Assembly (NCBI RefSeq): GCF_003751445.1
Contig: NZ_RJUU01000001.1
Span: 1,555,001-1,619,000, forward strand
Source of the DNA: Streptomyces sp. 840.1
GTDB lineage: Bacteria; Actinomycetota; Actinomycetes; Streptomycetales; Streptomycetaceae
Reading direction: 5' to 3'
Length of the DNA stretch: 64,000 bases
In this document: positions 34,623 to 42,312 of the stretch, in pieces
Numbering within the stretch: position 1 is the stretch's first letter
Layout: the number at the start of each line of letters is the position of its first letter
Notes under the pieces: model-generated
Seen by the model: the letters and a program-made list of their open reading frames with translations, nothing else
Told to the model about the DNA's origin: nothing
The model's database searches: none
Program-made: the position numbers and the translations under genes

Positions 34623-34658
34623 GTGCACGGCTGTGCACTTGGGGGGTGAGCTGTGCAC
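34623..34658. promoter_or_regulatory. Three phased GTGCAC palindromes at the XRE promoter
   Basis: GTGCAC appears at 34623, 34633 and 34653, spaced 10 and 20 bases, so all three face the same side of the helix. The third overlaps the XRE start codon. The first two also form GTGCAC-GGCT-GTGCAC. A likely autoregulatory operator between the XRE gene and the divergent 34571 gene. Confidence 0.6.
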
Positions 34659-35465
34659 TCCGATGGGCGCAGTGGCAGTAACACAGGGATGTTCGGCACG
34701 TTGCTGCGGTTCTACCGCGAACGGGCCGGCCTGTCACAGGAGTCCCTGGGCGCGAAAATCGGTTTCTCGAAGTCGCAGGTCGCGATGGTGGAGCGGGGGG
34801 AACGTCCGCCGAAGGGAGACTTCACTCCGCTCGCGGACGCCGCACTCGGCGCGGACGGTGCTCTGACAGCAGCAGCCAAGGAACTGACCTTCAGCCGGGT
34901 AGCCTCCTGGTTCGAACCGTTCGCCGAGGAAGAGGCCAGGGCCAGGGCGCGCTACGAGTACGAATCCAACGTCATACCTGGACTGTTGCAGACCGAGGAG
35001 CACGCACGCGCCGTGTTCAGCGGAGCCTGCCCGCCTCTCGATGACGACGAGATCGAGGCATTGGTCGCGGGCCGCCTCGCACGTCACTCCATGCTGACCC
35101 GTAAACCGGCGCCGGACATCAGTTTCGTCCTGGAATTCAGTGCGCTCCTTCGCCCCATCGGTGGACGGCGCGTGCACCAGGCACAACTCCAACACCTGCT
35201 GGAGGTTGGCGAGCTGCGTCACGTGCACATTCAGGTGATGTCACCCCAGCGGGAGACACATGGCGGACTGAGTGGGCCCTTCGTCCTGCTGGAGACCGAT
35301 GACCGGCGTCGTCTGGCGTACTTGGAGGTTCAGAACTGCAACTTCCTCGTCAGCGAACAGGCCCATCTGGGAACCCTGTTCGCCAGATATGGCATTGTGC
35401 GGATGCAGGCTCTCAGACCGGAAGAGTCACGGAAGCTGATTGAGCAGGCAGCAAAGAGACTATGA
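34653..35465 (+). CDS. XRE-family regulator with DUF5753 (partner of DUF397 protein)
   Basis: 270-aa helix-turn-helix protein with a C-terminal DUF5753 domain. HTH: LLRFYRERAGLSQESLGAKIGFSKSQVAMVERGERPPKGDFTPLADAAL. DUF5753: SWFEPFAEEEARARARYEYESNVIPGLLQTEEHARAVF to THGGLSGPFVLLE. The start GTG 34653 has GGGGGGTGAG at proper distance. It is coupled to the DUF397 gene by a 4-base overlap, the standard WhiJ-like Streptomyces pair, whose members act in development and antibiotic control. An auto-operator is visible upstream. Confidence 0.94.
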   Translation: MHSDGRSGSNTGMFGTLLRFYRERAGLSQESLGAKIGFSKSQVAMVERGERPPKGDFTPLADAALGADGALTAAAKELTFSRVASWFEPFAEEEARARARYEYESNVIPGLLQTEEHARAVFSGACPPLDDDEIEALVAGRLARHSMLTRKPAPDISFVLEFSALLRPIGGRRVHQAQLQHLLEVGELRHVHIQVMSPQRETHGGLSGPFVLLETDDRRRLAYLEVQNCNFLVSEQAHLGTLFARYGIVRMQALRPEESRKLIEQAAKRL

Positions 35466-35701
35466 ACACTCACCTCAAGTGGATCAAGAGCAGCTACAGC
35501 GGCCCGGAGGGCGGCAACTGCATAGAGGTCGCTCTCTCCTGGACTAAGTCCAGCCACAGCGGCACAAACGGCGGCAACTGCGTCGAGGTGGCCACCTGCC
35601 CCCACACCATCCACGTCCGGGACTCCAAGGACATCACCGTCCCCGCCCTCACCCTCTCCCCCGCGGCCTGGTCGGCGTTCCTCAAGCACGCTGCGGTATA
35701 G
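35462..35701 (+). CDS. DUF397 protein with duplicated N-terminal motif
   Basis: 79-aa DUF397 protein, the small partner that antagonises the cognate XRE regulator. The DUF397 hallmark WxKSSYSGxxGGNCVEVA is present twice in tandem: WIKSSYSGPEGGNCIEVA and WTKSSHSGTNGGNCVEVA, followed by one VRDSKDITVPALTLSPAAWSAFL. This is longer than the usual 60-65 residues because of an internal duplication of about 20 codons. It overlaps the XRE gene by 4 bases. Confidence 0.94.
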   Translation: MNTHLKWIKSSYSGPEGGNCIEVALSWTKSSHSGTNGGNCVEVATCPHTIHVRDSKDITVPALTLSPAAWSAFLKHAAV

Positions 35702-35759
35702 CGCCTGCCGACGTGAGGCGACCCGCTTCGTAGCGCGCCCAGCTCAGGCCCCGCCCGCC

Positions 35760-36803
35760 TCAGGCTCCGTCCGTCACCCCGCCGCGCGGCTCCTCGCGCG
35801 CCGTCCCCGGGTGGTGGCGTTCGCCCGATCGCGCCAGGCGGTCGGCGAACGCGACGACGAGAGTGCGCAGTGCGTCGGGCCGTTCGATGACGAACGGCCG
35901 GTCGAGCGAGGCGAGTACCGGCGGCAGCCAGTCGAGCTCCTGCGCCCGTAGCTCGACCCGTATCCACCGCCCGGCACCCGGATCCGCTCCCGCGTCCCCG
36001 GGTACGGTCTCCTCCAGCGTCGCCACACTGGCGGGCAGTCGGGTACGGATCTGGTCAACGGTCGCGTCGATCCGCAGGGTCACCTCGTACCGGTACTCGG
36101 CCGTGGCGAACCCGGAAAGCACGCGCTGTGCCGGGTCGAAACCGTCGGGCACCTCGAAGGAGCCGGTCAGGGGCCTGGCGCCCACGATGCGGTCGAGCCG
36201 GAAGGTCCGGTCCTCACCGATGCCGGGGTCCACGCCCGTGACGTACCAGCGGCCCGAATGAGAGACGATCCCGTACGCGTGCAGCAGGCGTTCGCTGCGG
36301 TGACCGTCCCGGTCGGTGTATCCGATCGAGACCGGCCGCCGGTGGCGTACCGCGTCGGCGACGGTGAGCAGGACCTCGGCATCCGGAGTGGGGAACTCAC
36401 CAGGCGGGGTGGTGAAGGCGAGGGACTCCAGAACCGTGTCGAGCCTGCGGGCCAGCCGCTCGGGCAGCACCCTGCGGATCTTGGCCGCCGCCGTCTCGCT
36501 CGCGGCGTCCGCCGCCGTCATCAGCCCGGAGCGGCGGCCGGCGGCCAGGCCGAGCAGTACGGCGAGCGCCTCGTCGTCGCTGAGCATGAGCGGCGGCACC
36601 CGGTACCCGGAGCCGATCCGGTATCCCCCGTAGCGACCGCGCACCGCCTCCACCGGGACGTCCAGGTCGATCAGCTGGTCCACGTACCGCCGTACGGTCC
36701 GCCCGTCGACACCGAGCCTGCCGGCGAGTTCGGCCACCGTGCGGATGCCGCCGGACTGCAGCAGCTCCAGGAGGATCAGTACGCGCCCGGTGGGTCGAGA
36801 CAT
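35760..36803 (-). CDS. WYL-domain transcriptional regulator (YafY/PafC-like)
   Basis: 347-aa regulator with an N-terminal HTH_11 winged helix (GRVLILLELLQSGGIRTVAELAGRLGVDGRTVRRYVDQL) and a central WYL domain (RRPVSIGYTDRDGHRSERLLHAYGIVSHSGRWYVTGVDPGIGEDRTFRLDRI) in which the WYL triad reads WYV, plus a WCX-like C-terminal extension. WYL proteins bind nucleic-acid or nucleotide ligands and regulate stress genes. It is divergent from a VOC protein; a 31-bp dyad lies between them. Confidence 0.93.
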   Translation of the reverse strand: MSRPTGRVLILLELLQSGGIRTVAELAGRLGVDGRTVRRYVDQLIDLDVPVEAVRGRYGGYRIGSGYRVPPLMLSDDEALAVLLGLAAGRRSGLMTAADAASETAAAKIRRVLPERLARRLDTVLESLAFTTPPGEFPTPDAEVLLTVADAVRHRRPVSIGYTDRDGHRSERLLHAYGIVSHSGRWYVTGVDPGIGEDRTFRLDRIVGARPLTGSFEVPDGFDPAQRVLSGFATAEYRYEVTLRIDATVDQIRTRLPASVATLEETVPGDAGADPGAGRWIRVELRAQELDWLPPVLASLDRPFVIERPDALRTLVVAFADRLARSGERHHPGTAREEPRGGVTDGA

Positions 36804-36818
36804 ATTCCGAGCCTAACG

Positions 36819-36849
36819 CGAATACCGGACCGATTCTGTCCACTATTCG
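36819..36849. promoter_or_regulatory. 31-bp dyad, candidate WYL-regulator operator
   Basis: Left arm CGAATACCGGAC (36819-36830) and right arm GTCCACTATTCG (36838-36849), spacer 7. Eleven of the 12 possible arm pairs match except one position beside the centre-proximal GGAC. The site lies 15 bases upstream of the regulator start and 46 bases before the VOC start, well placed to control both. Confidence 0.65.
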
Positions 36850-36895
36850 TCCTAGCCTGCGAAGAACAGCAGCCCCACCGACCCGGGAGAACCCC

Positions 36896-37297
36896 ATGGA
36901 CTTCGTCTCGATCCGCATCATCACCGGCGACATCGCGCGCCTCGTCGAGTTCTACGAGAAGGCCACCGGCATCCTCGCGGTCTGGGCCACCGAGGACTTC
37001 GCCGAACTCAGCACCCCCACCGCCACGCTCGCGATCGGGAGCACCCGCACCGTCGGACTGTTCGCTCCGGGTTCCGCCCGCCCGGCGGAGAACCGCAGCG
37101 TGATCATCGAGTTCCTCGTCGATGACGTGGACCGGGTACACCGGAACCTGACCGGCTTCGTCACCGACTTCGTCAACGAGCCGACGACGATGCCGTGGGG
37201 CAACCGGGCGCTGCTCTTCCGCGACCCCGACGGCAACCTCGTCAACTTCTTCACACCGGCCACCCCGGCCGCCGTCGAGAAGTTCGCCCGTCACTGA
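36896..37297 (+). CDS. VOC-family (glyoxalase/dioxygenase-fold) protein
   Basis: 133-aa single vicinal-oxygen-chelate module pair: SIRIITGDIARLVEFYEKATGI at the start and VIIEFLVDDVDRVHRN, ALLFRDPDGNLVNFFTP at the end. The second-strand metal ligand Glu is likely in IIEFLV. Proteins of this size usually dimerise to form two metal sites. Substrate cannot be assigned; glyoxalase-like or antibiotic-binding functions occur. Divergent from the WYL regulator, its probable controller. No ribosome site stronger than GGAG at 36885 is needed for the ATG 36896. Confidence 0.9.
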   Translation: MDFVSIRIITGDIARLVEFYEKATGILAVWATEDFAELSTPTATLAIGSTRTVGLFAPGSARPAENRSVIIEFLVDDVDRVHRNLTGFVTDFVNEPTTMPWGNRALLFRDPDGNLVNFFTPATPAAVEKFARH

Positions 37298-37370
37298 ACG
37301 CCGAGCTCAACGCTCGGGGGGGCGGCGGGGTGAAGGGCCAGAGCCACGGCACGCGCACAGGCCGTCCCGG

Positions 37371-38030
37371 TCAGGCCTGTGCGCGTGCCGGTACTTCCCG
37401 GGCGAGGACGACCGCGACCGCGCCGAGGAGGGTGCCGGTGATCCGGCGTTGCCACTTGGCCCATTGCGGACGGCTCTTGAGGAGTCCGGCGACCGATCCG
37501 GCCGCGAGCACGATCAGGCCGTTCACGGTGACGCCCACGGCGATCTGTATCGCGCCCAGGGCGAACCCCTGGGCTGTGGTGTGGCCGCGCTCGGGATCGA
37601 TGAACTGCGGGATGAGGGCGAGGTACAGGATGGCGACCTTCGGGTTGAGCAGGTTGGTGACCAGCCCCATCCGCAGCAGCTTCCCGTGCGAGTCGCGCTG
37701 GAGGTCCCGCGGCTCGAACAGGCCCCGGCCGCCCGGCCTGAGCGTCTGCCAGGCGAGGTAGGCGAGGTAGGCCGCACCGGCGGCCTTGAAGCCGATGTAC
37801 AGCCACGGGACGGCGACGAAGACCACCGCCAGGCCCAGGTTGGCCAAGGTCATGTACACCAGGAAGCCCAACGCGGTCCCGACCAGCGAGACGAGGCCGG
37901 CCGTCCGGCCCTGGCTGATACTCCGGGACACCAGGTACACCATGTTCGGGCCGGGCGTCAGCGCCATCCCCAGTTCCACCAGGGCCATTCCGCCGGCTGC
38001 CGCCGCTGAGATCATCACATCGGCCACCAT
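37371..38030 (-). CDS. LysE-family translocator
   Basis: About 219-aa amino-acid exporter-like membrane protein with six predicted helices. The family signature ELGMALTPGPNMVYLVSRSISQGRTAGLVSLVGTALGFL is plain, as is RMGLVTNLLNPKVAILYLALIPQF. The start is uncertain: ATG 38030 (MVADVMISAAAAGG) is chosen; GTG 38060 and ATG 38015 or 37988 are possible, and none has a clear ribosome site. LysE/RhtB members export amino acids or related compounds. Single gene facing a noncoding stretch and the MerR-type promoter. Confidence 0.88.
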   Translation of the reverse strand: MVADVMISAAAAGGMALVELGMALTPGPNMVYLVSRSISQGRTAGLVSLVGTALGFLVYMTLANLGLAVVFVAVPWLYIGFKAAGAAYLAYLAWQTLRPGGRGLFEPRDLQRDSHGKLLRMGLVTNLLNPKVAILYLALIPQFIDPERGHTTAQGFALGAIQIAVGVTVNGLIVLAAGSVAGLLKSRPQWAKWQRRITGTLLGAVAVVLAREVPARAQA

Positions 38031-38338
38031 GCCAGACGCGACGTACTCCCTGAACTTCACCCGGCTGCGGCCCGGCGGGGGCTCTCCCCTCGCGGAAGCG
38101 ATCTCCTGGGGTGACCACTGCCTACGAGGCGCACCCGGCCCCGTACTCCGTTTGCGTCCCGTCTTCGGTGGCGACGGCTACACCGCTTCGCGGCGCGACC
38201 ATTCGTCGTCTGTCAGATCCCCCACGAGCCACACCGAGATCGTTCCGCGAGCTTGATCAACCATTCGGACACGTCTCGGCTCGGAACCTGCGGCTGGAAT
38301 CCTCGACTGTCCCCACTGGGTCCGGGACAGCAAGTCGC

Positions 38339-38369
38339 TTGTCCTCAACCGCGCTTGAGGTTCTACGGT
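38339..38369 (+). promoter_or_regulatory. MerR-type promoter/operator of the 38429 gene
   Basis: TTGTCC (-35, 38339-38344) and TACGGT (-10, 38364-38369) are separated by 19 bases, the extended spacing of MerR-activated promoters. The dyad CCTCAACCGCGCTTGAGG (38343-38360; arms CCTCAA/TTGAGG) fills the spacer, as in SoxR/MerR sites. No MerR-family gene is present in the window. A close relative of the dyad occurs at 48550. Confidence 0.75.
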
Positions 38370-38379
38370 CTTCGTATGA

Positions 38380-38396
38380 CCTGCACAGCGTGCAGG
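38380..38396. promoter_or_regulatory. 17-bp palindrome downstream of the MerR-type promoter
   Basis: CCTGCAC-AGC-GTGCAGG has perfect 7-base arms. It lies about 10 bases after the predicted -10, near the transcription start of the MarR-like gene, a suitable place for a repressor, possibly that gene's own product. Confidence 0.55.
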
Positions 38397-38428
38397 CTCC
38401 ACACTGAAGCAGCAGGACGGGATATCCC

Positions 38429-38896
38429 ATGACGACACAGCAGGTCCCTGACGCCGAACTCGCCGGACAGCCCGCCGCATACTGGACCGGTGTCGCCTAC
38501 GAGGCACTCATCGCCCACATCCGGGCCCGGCAGGCCGAAAGGGGCTATACCCAGCCCCAGTTCTGGCTGCTGCGCAACCTGTCGGCGAACGACATATCTC
38601 CCGATGGCAAGGGGATGACGCTGTCCGAGCTGCAGGAGGCCATGGCCTCCTACATCCGCCCCGAGGATGATCTGGCAGCGGAGGCCGAGGTGCTCCTGGA
38701 TCGCGGCTGGCTGACCCGGGACGCCGAGCATCGGCTGTGGCTGACCGCAGAAGGGGAACAGACTCGCGTCGACTTCGCGAGCAGCGCCCCCGCGATCCGC
38801 GCCGTCCTCCACGAGGGCATCGATGATGCGGACTACGTCACCACGGTGAAAGTGCTCCAGCGGCTGATCCGCAACGCGGGAGGACCGGTCGCCTGA
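38429..38896 (+). CDS. MarR-like winged-helix regulator
   Basis: 155-aa protein with MarR-type organisation: an N-terminal helix AAYWTGVAYEALIAHIRARQAERGYTQPQFWLLRNLS, a winged helix (MTLSELQEAMASYIRPEDDLAAEAEVLLDRGWLTRDAEHRLWLTAEGEQ) and a C-terminal dimer helix. AGGACGGG lies about 8 bases before ATG 38429. Its promoter is unusual: a MerR-type 19-bp spacer element plus a second palindrome, suggesting activation by an unlinked MerR protein and repression by itself. Targets not evident. Confidence 0.85.
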   Translation: MTTQQVPDAELAGQPAAYWTGVAYEALIAHIRARQAERGYTQPQFWLLRNLSANDISPDGKGMTLSELQEAMASYIRPEDDLAAEAEVLLDRGWLTRDAEHRLWLTAEGEQTRVDFASSAPAIRAVLHEGIDDADYVTTVKVLQRLIRNAGGPVA

Positions 38897-38950
38897 CAAG
38901 CCACCGGCCGCGCGGGAGCGATGTCAGCGCTGCTCGCTAGGCTCCCGGCC

Positions 38951-39490
38951 ATGAGCGAATCAACTCCCCAGTCGTCACCGTCCACGACCACTTCTGAAGC
39001 GGACTCTCTGCTTGCGGTGCTGGAGCGCAACCGCCGGACCTTCGCCTGGAAAACGTCCGGACTCGACGAGAGCGGGTTGCGTGCGACCACGGCCGCCAGT
39101 TCGATGACGCTGGGCGGACTCATCAAGCACGTGGCCTTGGTCGAGGCGGACTGGCTGGCCGTGAAGCTGGCCGGCCGCGAGCACGGGGCGCCTTGGGACT
39201 CCGTGGACTTCGACGCCGACCCCGACTGGGAATGGCGGACCGGAGCGTTGGACTCTCCGGATGACGTGTACGCACTCTGGCGCGCTGCTGTCGACCGGTC
39301 GCGGGAGCTCGTGAGCGAGGTCATAGCGGAGCGCGGGATCGACGGACCGGCATCGTTCACCTGGCCGAACGGTCGTACACCCAGTGTCCGCGACATGCTC
39401 CTGGACATGATCGAGGAGTACGCACGACACACAGGCCACGCCGACATCCTCCGCGAGGCGGTGGACGGCTGCGTGGGCGAGAACGCACCC
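38951..39490 (+). CDS. DinB/DUF664 family protein (second copy)
   Basis: 185-aa DinB-like protein of the same group as the 9025 gene but diverged. The Ser/Thr-rich start MSESTPQSSPSTTTSEADS is followed by MTLGGLIKHVALVEADWLAVKLAG with the first histidine, and the second motif MLLDMIEEYARHTGHADILREAVDG with His-His. Family-typical metal site; thiol-transferase or detoxification role inferred only. ATG 38951 chosen; an upstream start at 38921 would add ten poorly conserved residues. The reading frame closes near 39508 after KDFTL; treat the 3' boundary as 39490-39508. Confidence 0.87.
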
Positions 39491-39675
39491 AAGGACTTCA
39501 CACTCTGAGGCGGGGCCAGACGGCTTCAGCGGGGTTGAGCTCGGTTGCGCAGGGCGGGAGTTGGCAGACCGACAGCCAGTCACGGGCCGCGATCAGCCGC
39601 TGCCCGGGGCGGGTGCATATCGGCGCGGCGGGTGAGACACGTTTCGTTCGCGCCAGGGCACCGTGACCGGGAGCG

Positions 39676-40674
39676 TCAGTCCAGCCTGATCCGCGCGGCC
39701 ACCGGCAGATGGTCGCTTCCGGTGGACGGCAGGGTGCGGATGTCGACCACCGTCGCCGAGCCGGCCATGACCTGATCGATCCTGGCCATCGGGAACGACG
39801 CCGGGAAGCTGAAGGCGAACCCCCGCTCCGCCACGTTCAGCCGTGAGGTGAGCGGAGACAGCCCCCGGTCCTCGACCGTGCCGTTGAGGTCTCCCATCAG
39901 GACCACCTTGCCGGTCTTCTCGGCGGCGAGGGCCCGGCCCAGCAGACCGGCACTCTCGTCCCGCAGGGAGGAGGCGAGTCCGCTCGTCCGGATGCGGACC
40001 GAGGGCAGGTGCGCGACATACGCCGCGACGTCACCGTGCGGGGTGTGGGCCACCGTGCGCAGCCCCCGGCTCCAGCCCTCCTCGATCCCGTCCGGCCTGA
40101 TGTCCACCAGCCGGGTACCGGACAGCGGATGCTTCGACCAGAGCCCGACGGTGCCCCGGACCTCGTGGTACGGGAAGTCCGGGGCGAGGGTCTTCTCGTA
40201 CACCGGGAGCGCGGCCGGTACGAGCTCCTCCAGCGCGATGAGATCGGGACCGGCACCGGCCAGGGTGCGGGCCGTGCCCGCCGGGTCGGCGTTCTCGTCG
40301 CTGACGTTGTGCTGCACCACGACCAGATCCCGCGTACCGGCGTCCGCCCCGGGCCCGAGCAGCCCGCCGAAGAGGTACGTCCACACGGAGACCGGCAGGA
40401 GCAGGGCCATCAGGGCGGTGGCCGAGCGGCGCACCAGGGCCAGGACGAGCAGGAGTACGACGACCACGCCGAGCCAGGGCAGGAACGCCTCCAGCAGACT
40501 CCCCAGGTGTCCGGCGGAGTTGGGCACCTGCCGGTGGAGCGCCAGCAGAGCGCCCGTCAGCACCGCGAGGACCGCGAGGACCCGCCCCCGCGCCGGAAGG
40601 GGCCGCAGCCGGGGCGCCGCCGCCCCCTCCCCCTCCGCCGTCGGCCTCATTCCGCTGTCCACGCGTTCCGCCAT
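39676..40674 (-). CDS. Membrane-anchored endonuclease/exonuclease/phosphatase-family protein
   Basis: 332-aa protein with three N-terminal membrane helices (about 33-50, 60-80 and 85-110) and an EEP domain outside. EEP motifs are QHNVSDENADPAGTARTL, LIALEEL, LMGDLNGT and the final SDHLPVAARIRLD, giving the catalytic Asn, Glu, Asp and His. This arrangement is common in actinobacteria with no assigned substrate; phosphodiester or inositol-phosphate hydrolysis is possible. ATG at 40674 gives MAERVDSGMRPTAEGEG; ATG 40650 is a second option. Single gene. Confidence 0.9.
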   Translation of the reverse strand: MAERVDSGMRPTAEGEGAAAPRLRPLPARGRVLAVLAVLTGALLALHRQVPNSAGHLGSLLEAFLPWLGVVVVLLLVLALVRRSATALMALLLPVSVWTYLFGGLLGPGADAGTRDLVVVQHNVSDENADPAGTARTLAGAGPDLIALEELVPAALPVYEKTLAPDFPYHEVRGTVGLWSKHPLSGTRLVDIRPDGIEEGWSRGLRTVAHTPHGDVAAYVAHLPSVRIRTSGLASSLRDESAGLLGRALAAEKTGKVVLMGDLNGTVEDRGLSPLTSRLNVAERGFAFSFPASFPMARIDQVMAGSATVVDIRTLPSTGSDHLPVAARIRLD

Positions 40675-40800
40675 GTCTTCCCGTCCGCTCGGTCCTGCCT
40701 ATCAGGACGGGCTGCGGGCCCGATCAGTTTCAGCGGCCGCGCCGTGCGGCCTCCGCCCGCCCCGGGCGGGTGACGGAGCCCGCTGCCGTACAGTCCGGCC

Positions 40801-41241
40801 ATGACGAACGCCGCGACGCCGGGACCGCACCCGGACCGCCCCGGCTCCGGCCGCTCTGTGAGCATGCGGGACGCCGTCTCGGACTCCTGGTCCGTCCGGG
40901 CGGCCGCGGGACGGCAACTGGCGGCCGCCGCGGAGGTGCCCGAAGTGGCCCGGGTCCTGGCCCGGTTGCTTCTCGACGCGCACGACACCTACGTCACCCG
41001 GGAGACCGCGCAGGCGCTGCTCCTGCGCTGGGACGAGCACGGCCTGCGCCTGGTCCTGGCCGCACTCGCCACGGCGGACCCGGACACCGGTGACGACCTC
41101 CAGGTCGCGGTCACAGACGTGTGCGAGCAGTCGGCCGAGGACATCGAGCGCCTCACCGCGCTGGCTACGGCGCTGGCCTCGGACCCGGATGCCGGGGTCA
41201 GGGAGGAAGCGCGCGGGCTCCTCGGCCGGCGGCAGCCGTAG
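40801..41241 (+). CDS. Hypothetical helical-repeat-like protein
   Basis: 146-aa protein made of amphipathic helices (VRAAAGRQLAAAAEVPEVARVLARLLLDAHDTYVTRETAQALLLRWDEHG and ERLTALATALASDPDAGVREEARGLLGRR) that resemble HEAT/armadillo repeats, for example DPDAGVREEA. A disordered Pro/Gly N terminus precedes them. No catalytic motif seen. It may bind protein partners. Single gene followed closely by the tautomerase unit. Confidence 0.8.
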   Translation: MTNAATPGPHPDRPGSGRSVSMRDAVSDSWSVRAAAGRQLAAAAEVPEVARVLARLLLDAHDTYVTRETAQALLLRWDEHGLRLVLAALATADPDTGDDLQVAVTDVCEQSAEDIERLTALATALASDPDAGVREEARGLLGRRQP

Positions 41242-41249
41242 AGGGGCGT

Positions 41250-41271
41250 GTGTACCTACTAGTACGTACAC
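41250..41271. promoter_or_regulatory. Dyad upstream of the tautomerase gene
   Basis: GTGTAC (41250-41255) and its complement GTACAC (41266-41271) are separated by 10 bases in an AT-richer stretch 39 bases before the tautomerase start. Likely operator for a regulator not located beside it. Confidence 0.5.
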
Positions 41272-41309
41272 TCGCAGGTGTCATGCCGCAGCTCGCACCT
41301 GGAGGCGCA

Positions 41310-41696
41310 ATGCCGCTTGTCCGTATCGATGCCCTGGGCTGCGACGCCCAGCGCCTGAAGGCGCTGGGACAGGCCGTCCACGAGGCCCTCGGCGAGGCGA
41401 TGGGCTTCCCGGACGACGACCACTTCCAGATCCTGACCGGGCACGACGGGGAGCGAAGCCTGCTGCGCCACGGCACCTATCTCGGCGTGCGGCGGGACGA
41501 CGGCATCGTGTACGTGGGGATCACGTTGCGGGGCGGCCGGCCATCCGCGCAGAAGCAGGCGCTCTACCGCCGCATAGCCGAACTCGCCCAGGAATACGCG
41601 GGAACGGAACCCCGCAACGTGTTCGTCACGCTGACCGAGAACACCGATGCCGACTGGTCGCTCGGCAACGGGGAGGCCCAGTACCTCGACAGGTGA
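41310..41696 (+). CDS. Tautomerase-family protein
   Basis: 128-aa tautomerase superfamily protein. ATG 41310 has GGAGG 4-5 bases upstream and yields Pro as residue 2, which becomes the N-terminal catalytic proline after Met removal (MPLVRIDALG). The remaining pattern AVHEALGEAMGFPDDDHFQIL and PRNVFVTLTENTDADWSLGNGEAQYL fits the family of about 130-residue proteins. The longer open frame upstream lacks Pro-1 and is rejected. Substrate unknown. Confidence 0.92.
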   Translation: MPLVRIDALGCDAQRLKALGQAVHEALGEAMGFPDDDHFQILTGHDGERSLLRHGTYLGVRRDDGIVYVGITLRGGRPSAQKQALYRRIAELAQEYAGTEPRNVFVTLTENTDADWSLGNGEAQYLDR

Positions 41697-41795
41697 TGTC
41701 GGCTTACGGGTCAGGCCGGTCCGGCGGTGTGACTGGATGGTGTCGTACGGGTCGCAGGGCATGGAGATCGACGGTGTTCCGGCATCCGTCACGGC

Positions 41796-42266
41796 TCAGC
41801 TCTTGCGGCCGGGGCTCCACTCGTAGGCCATGGGTGCCGTCTCCACCACTTCGCTGGGCCAGGCTTCTCGGACGAGGGCAAGTCGCTGGTGGTGGTCCCG
41901 GGCCCAGGTCTCCTGTTGTCCGATTCCTAGCGCGAGGGTCATGCGGTCGGGGTCCTCGACCGTCAACGACCACGTGCGGTCCTGGTGCATGAAGAAGTGG
42001 AGACGCAGTCCACGGTCGTTGCCGATGGTTGCGCTTCCACCCGGTGCGAGCTGTGTCAGGTCGTGCTGCCAGGTATCCAGGTCCTTCTGGACCAGGTAGA
42101 GCTCGAGCCTGGCATCGACGAAGCTCGCGGAGACCAGGACGTCGGCGCGCAGCACATCGTGGCCGGGCAGCACTCCGGGCTGGGCGCGCCCAGTGACGCG
42201 GACGACGCACCGGTTGCCGTCCGCGTCTCCCATGTCGATCAGGTCCACCGAGGCCGCATCGGTCAC
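41796..42266 (-). CDS. DUF5959-family protein
   Basis: 156-aa protein matching what I know of DUF5959, a Streptomyces-rich family of unknown function. It starts VTDAASVDLIDMGDADGNRCVVRVTGRAQPGVLPGHDVLRADVLV at GTG 42266; the tail reads SLTVEDPDRMTLALGIGQ. No enzymatic motif is visible. The long frame further upstream on this strand overlaps the lipase gene and is not coding. Neighbours give no clear hint. Confidence 0.75.
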   Translation of the reverse strand: MTDAASVDLIDMGDADGNRCVVRVTGRAQPGVLPGHDVLRADVLVSASFVDARLELYLVQKDLDTWQHDLTQLAPGGSATIGNDRGLRLHFFMHQDRTWSLTVEDPDRMTLALGIGQQETWARDHHQRLALVREAWPSEVVETAPMAYEWSPGRKS

Positions 42267-42312
42267 CGCTGGTCTCGCTCTCTTGTGAGGGGCTGCACTG
42301 CATCCTCTCGTA

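Larger units (their letters stand above)
38061..38428. other. 368-bp intergenic stretch with regulatory sites and a possible gene remnant
   Basis: This gap holds the MerR-type promoter and a 17-bp palindrome (separate entries). On the minus strand at about 38178-38266 a short frame reads MVDQARGTISVWLVGDLTDDEW, which looks protein-like and ends at a stop after RREAV. It has no partner domain and may be a truncated remnant. Otherwise nothing coding is supported. Confidence 0.45.
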
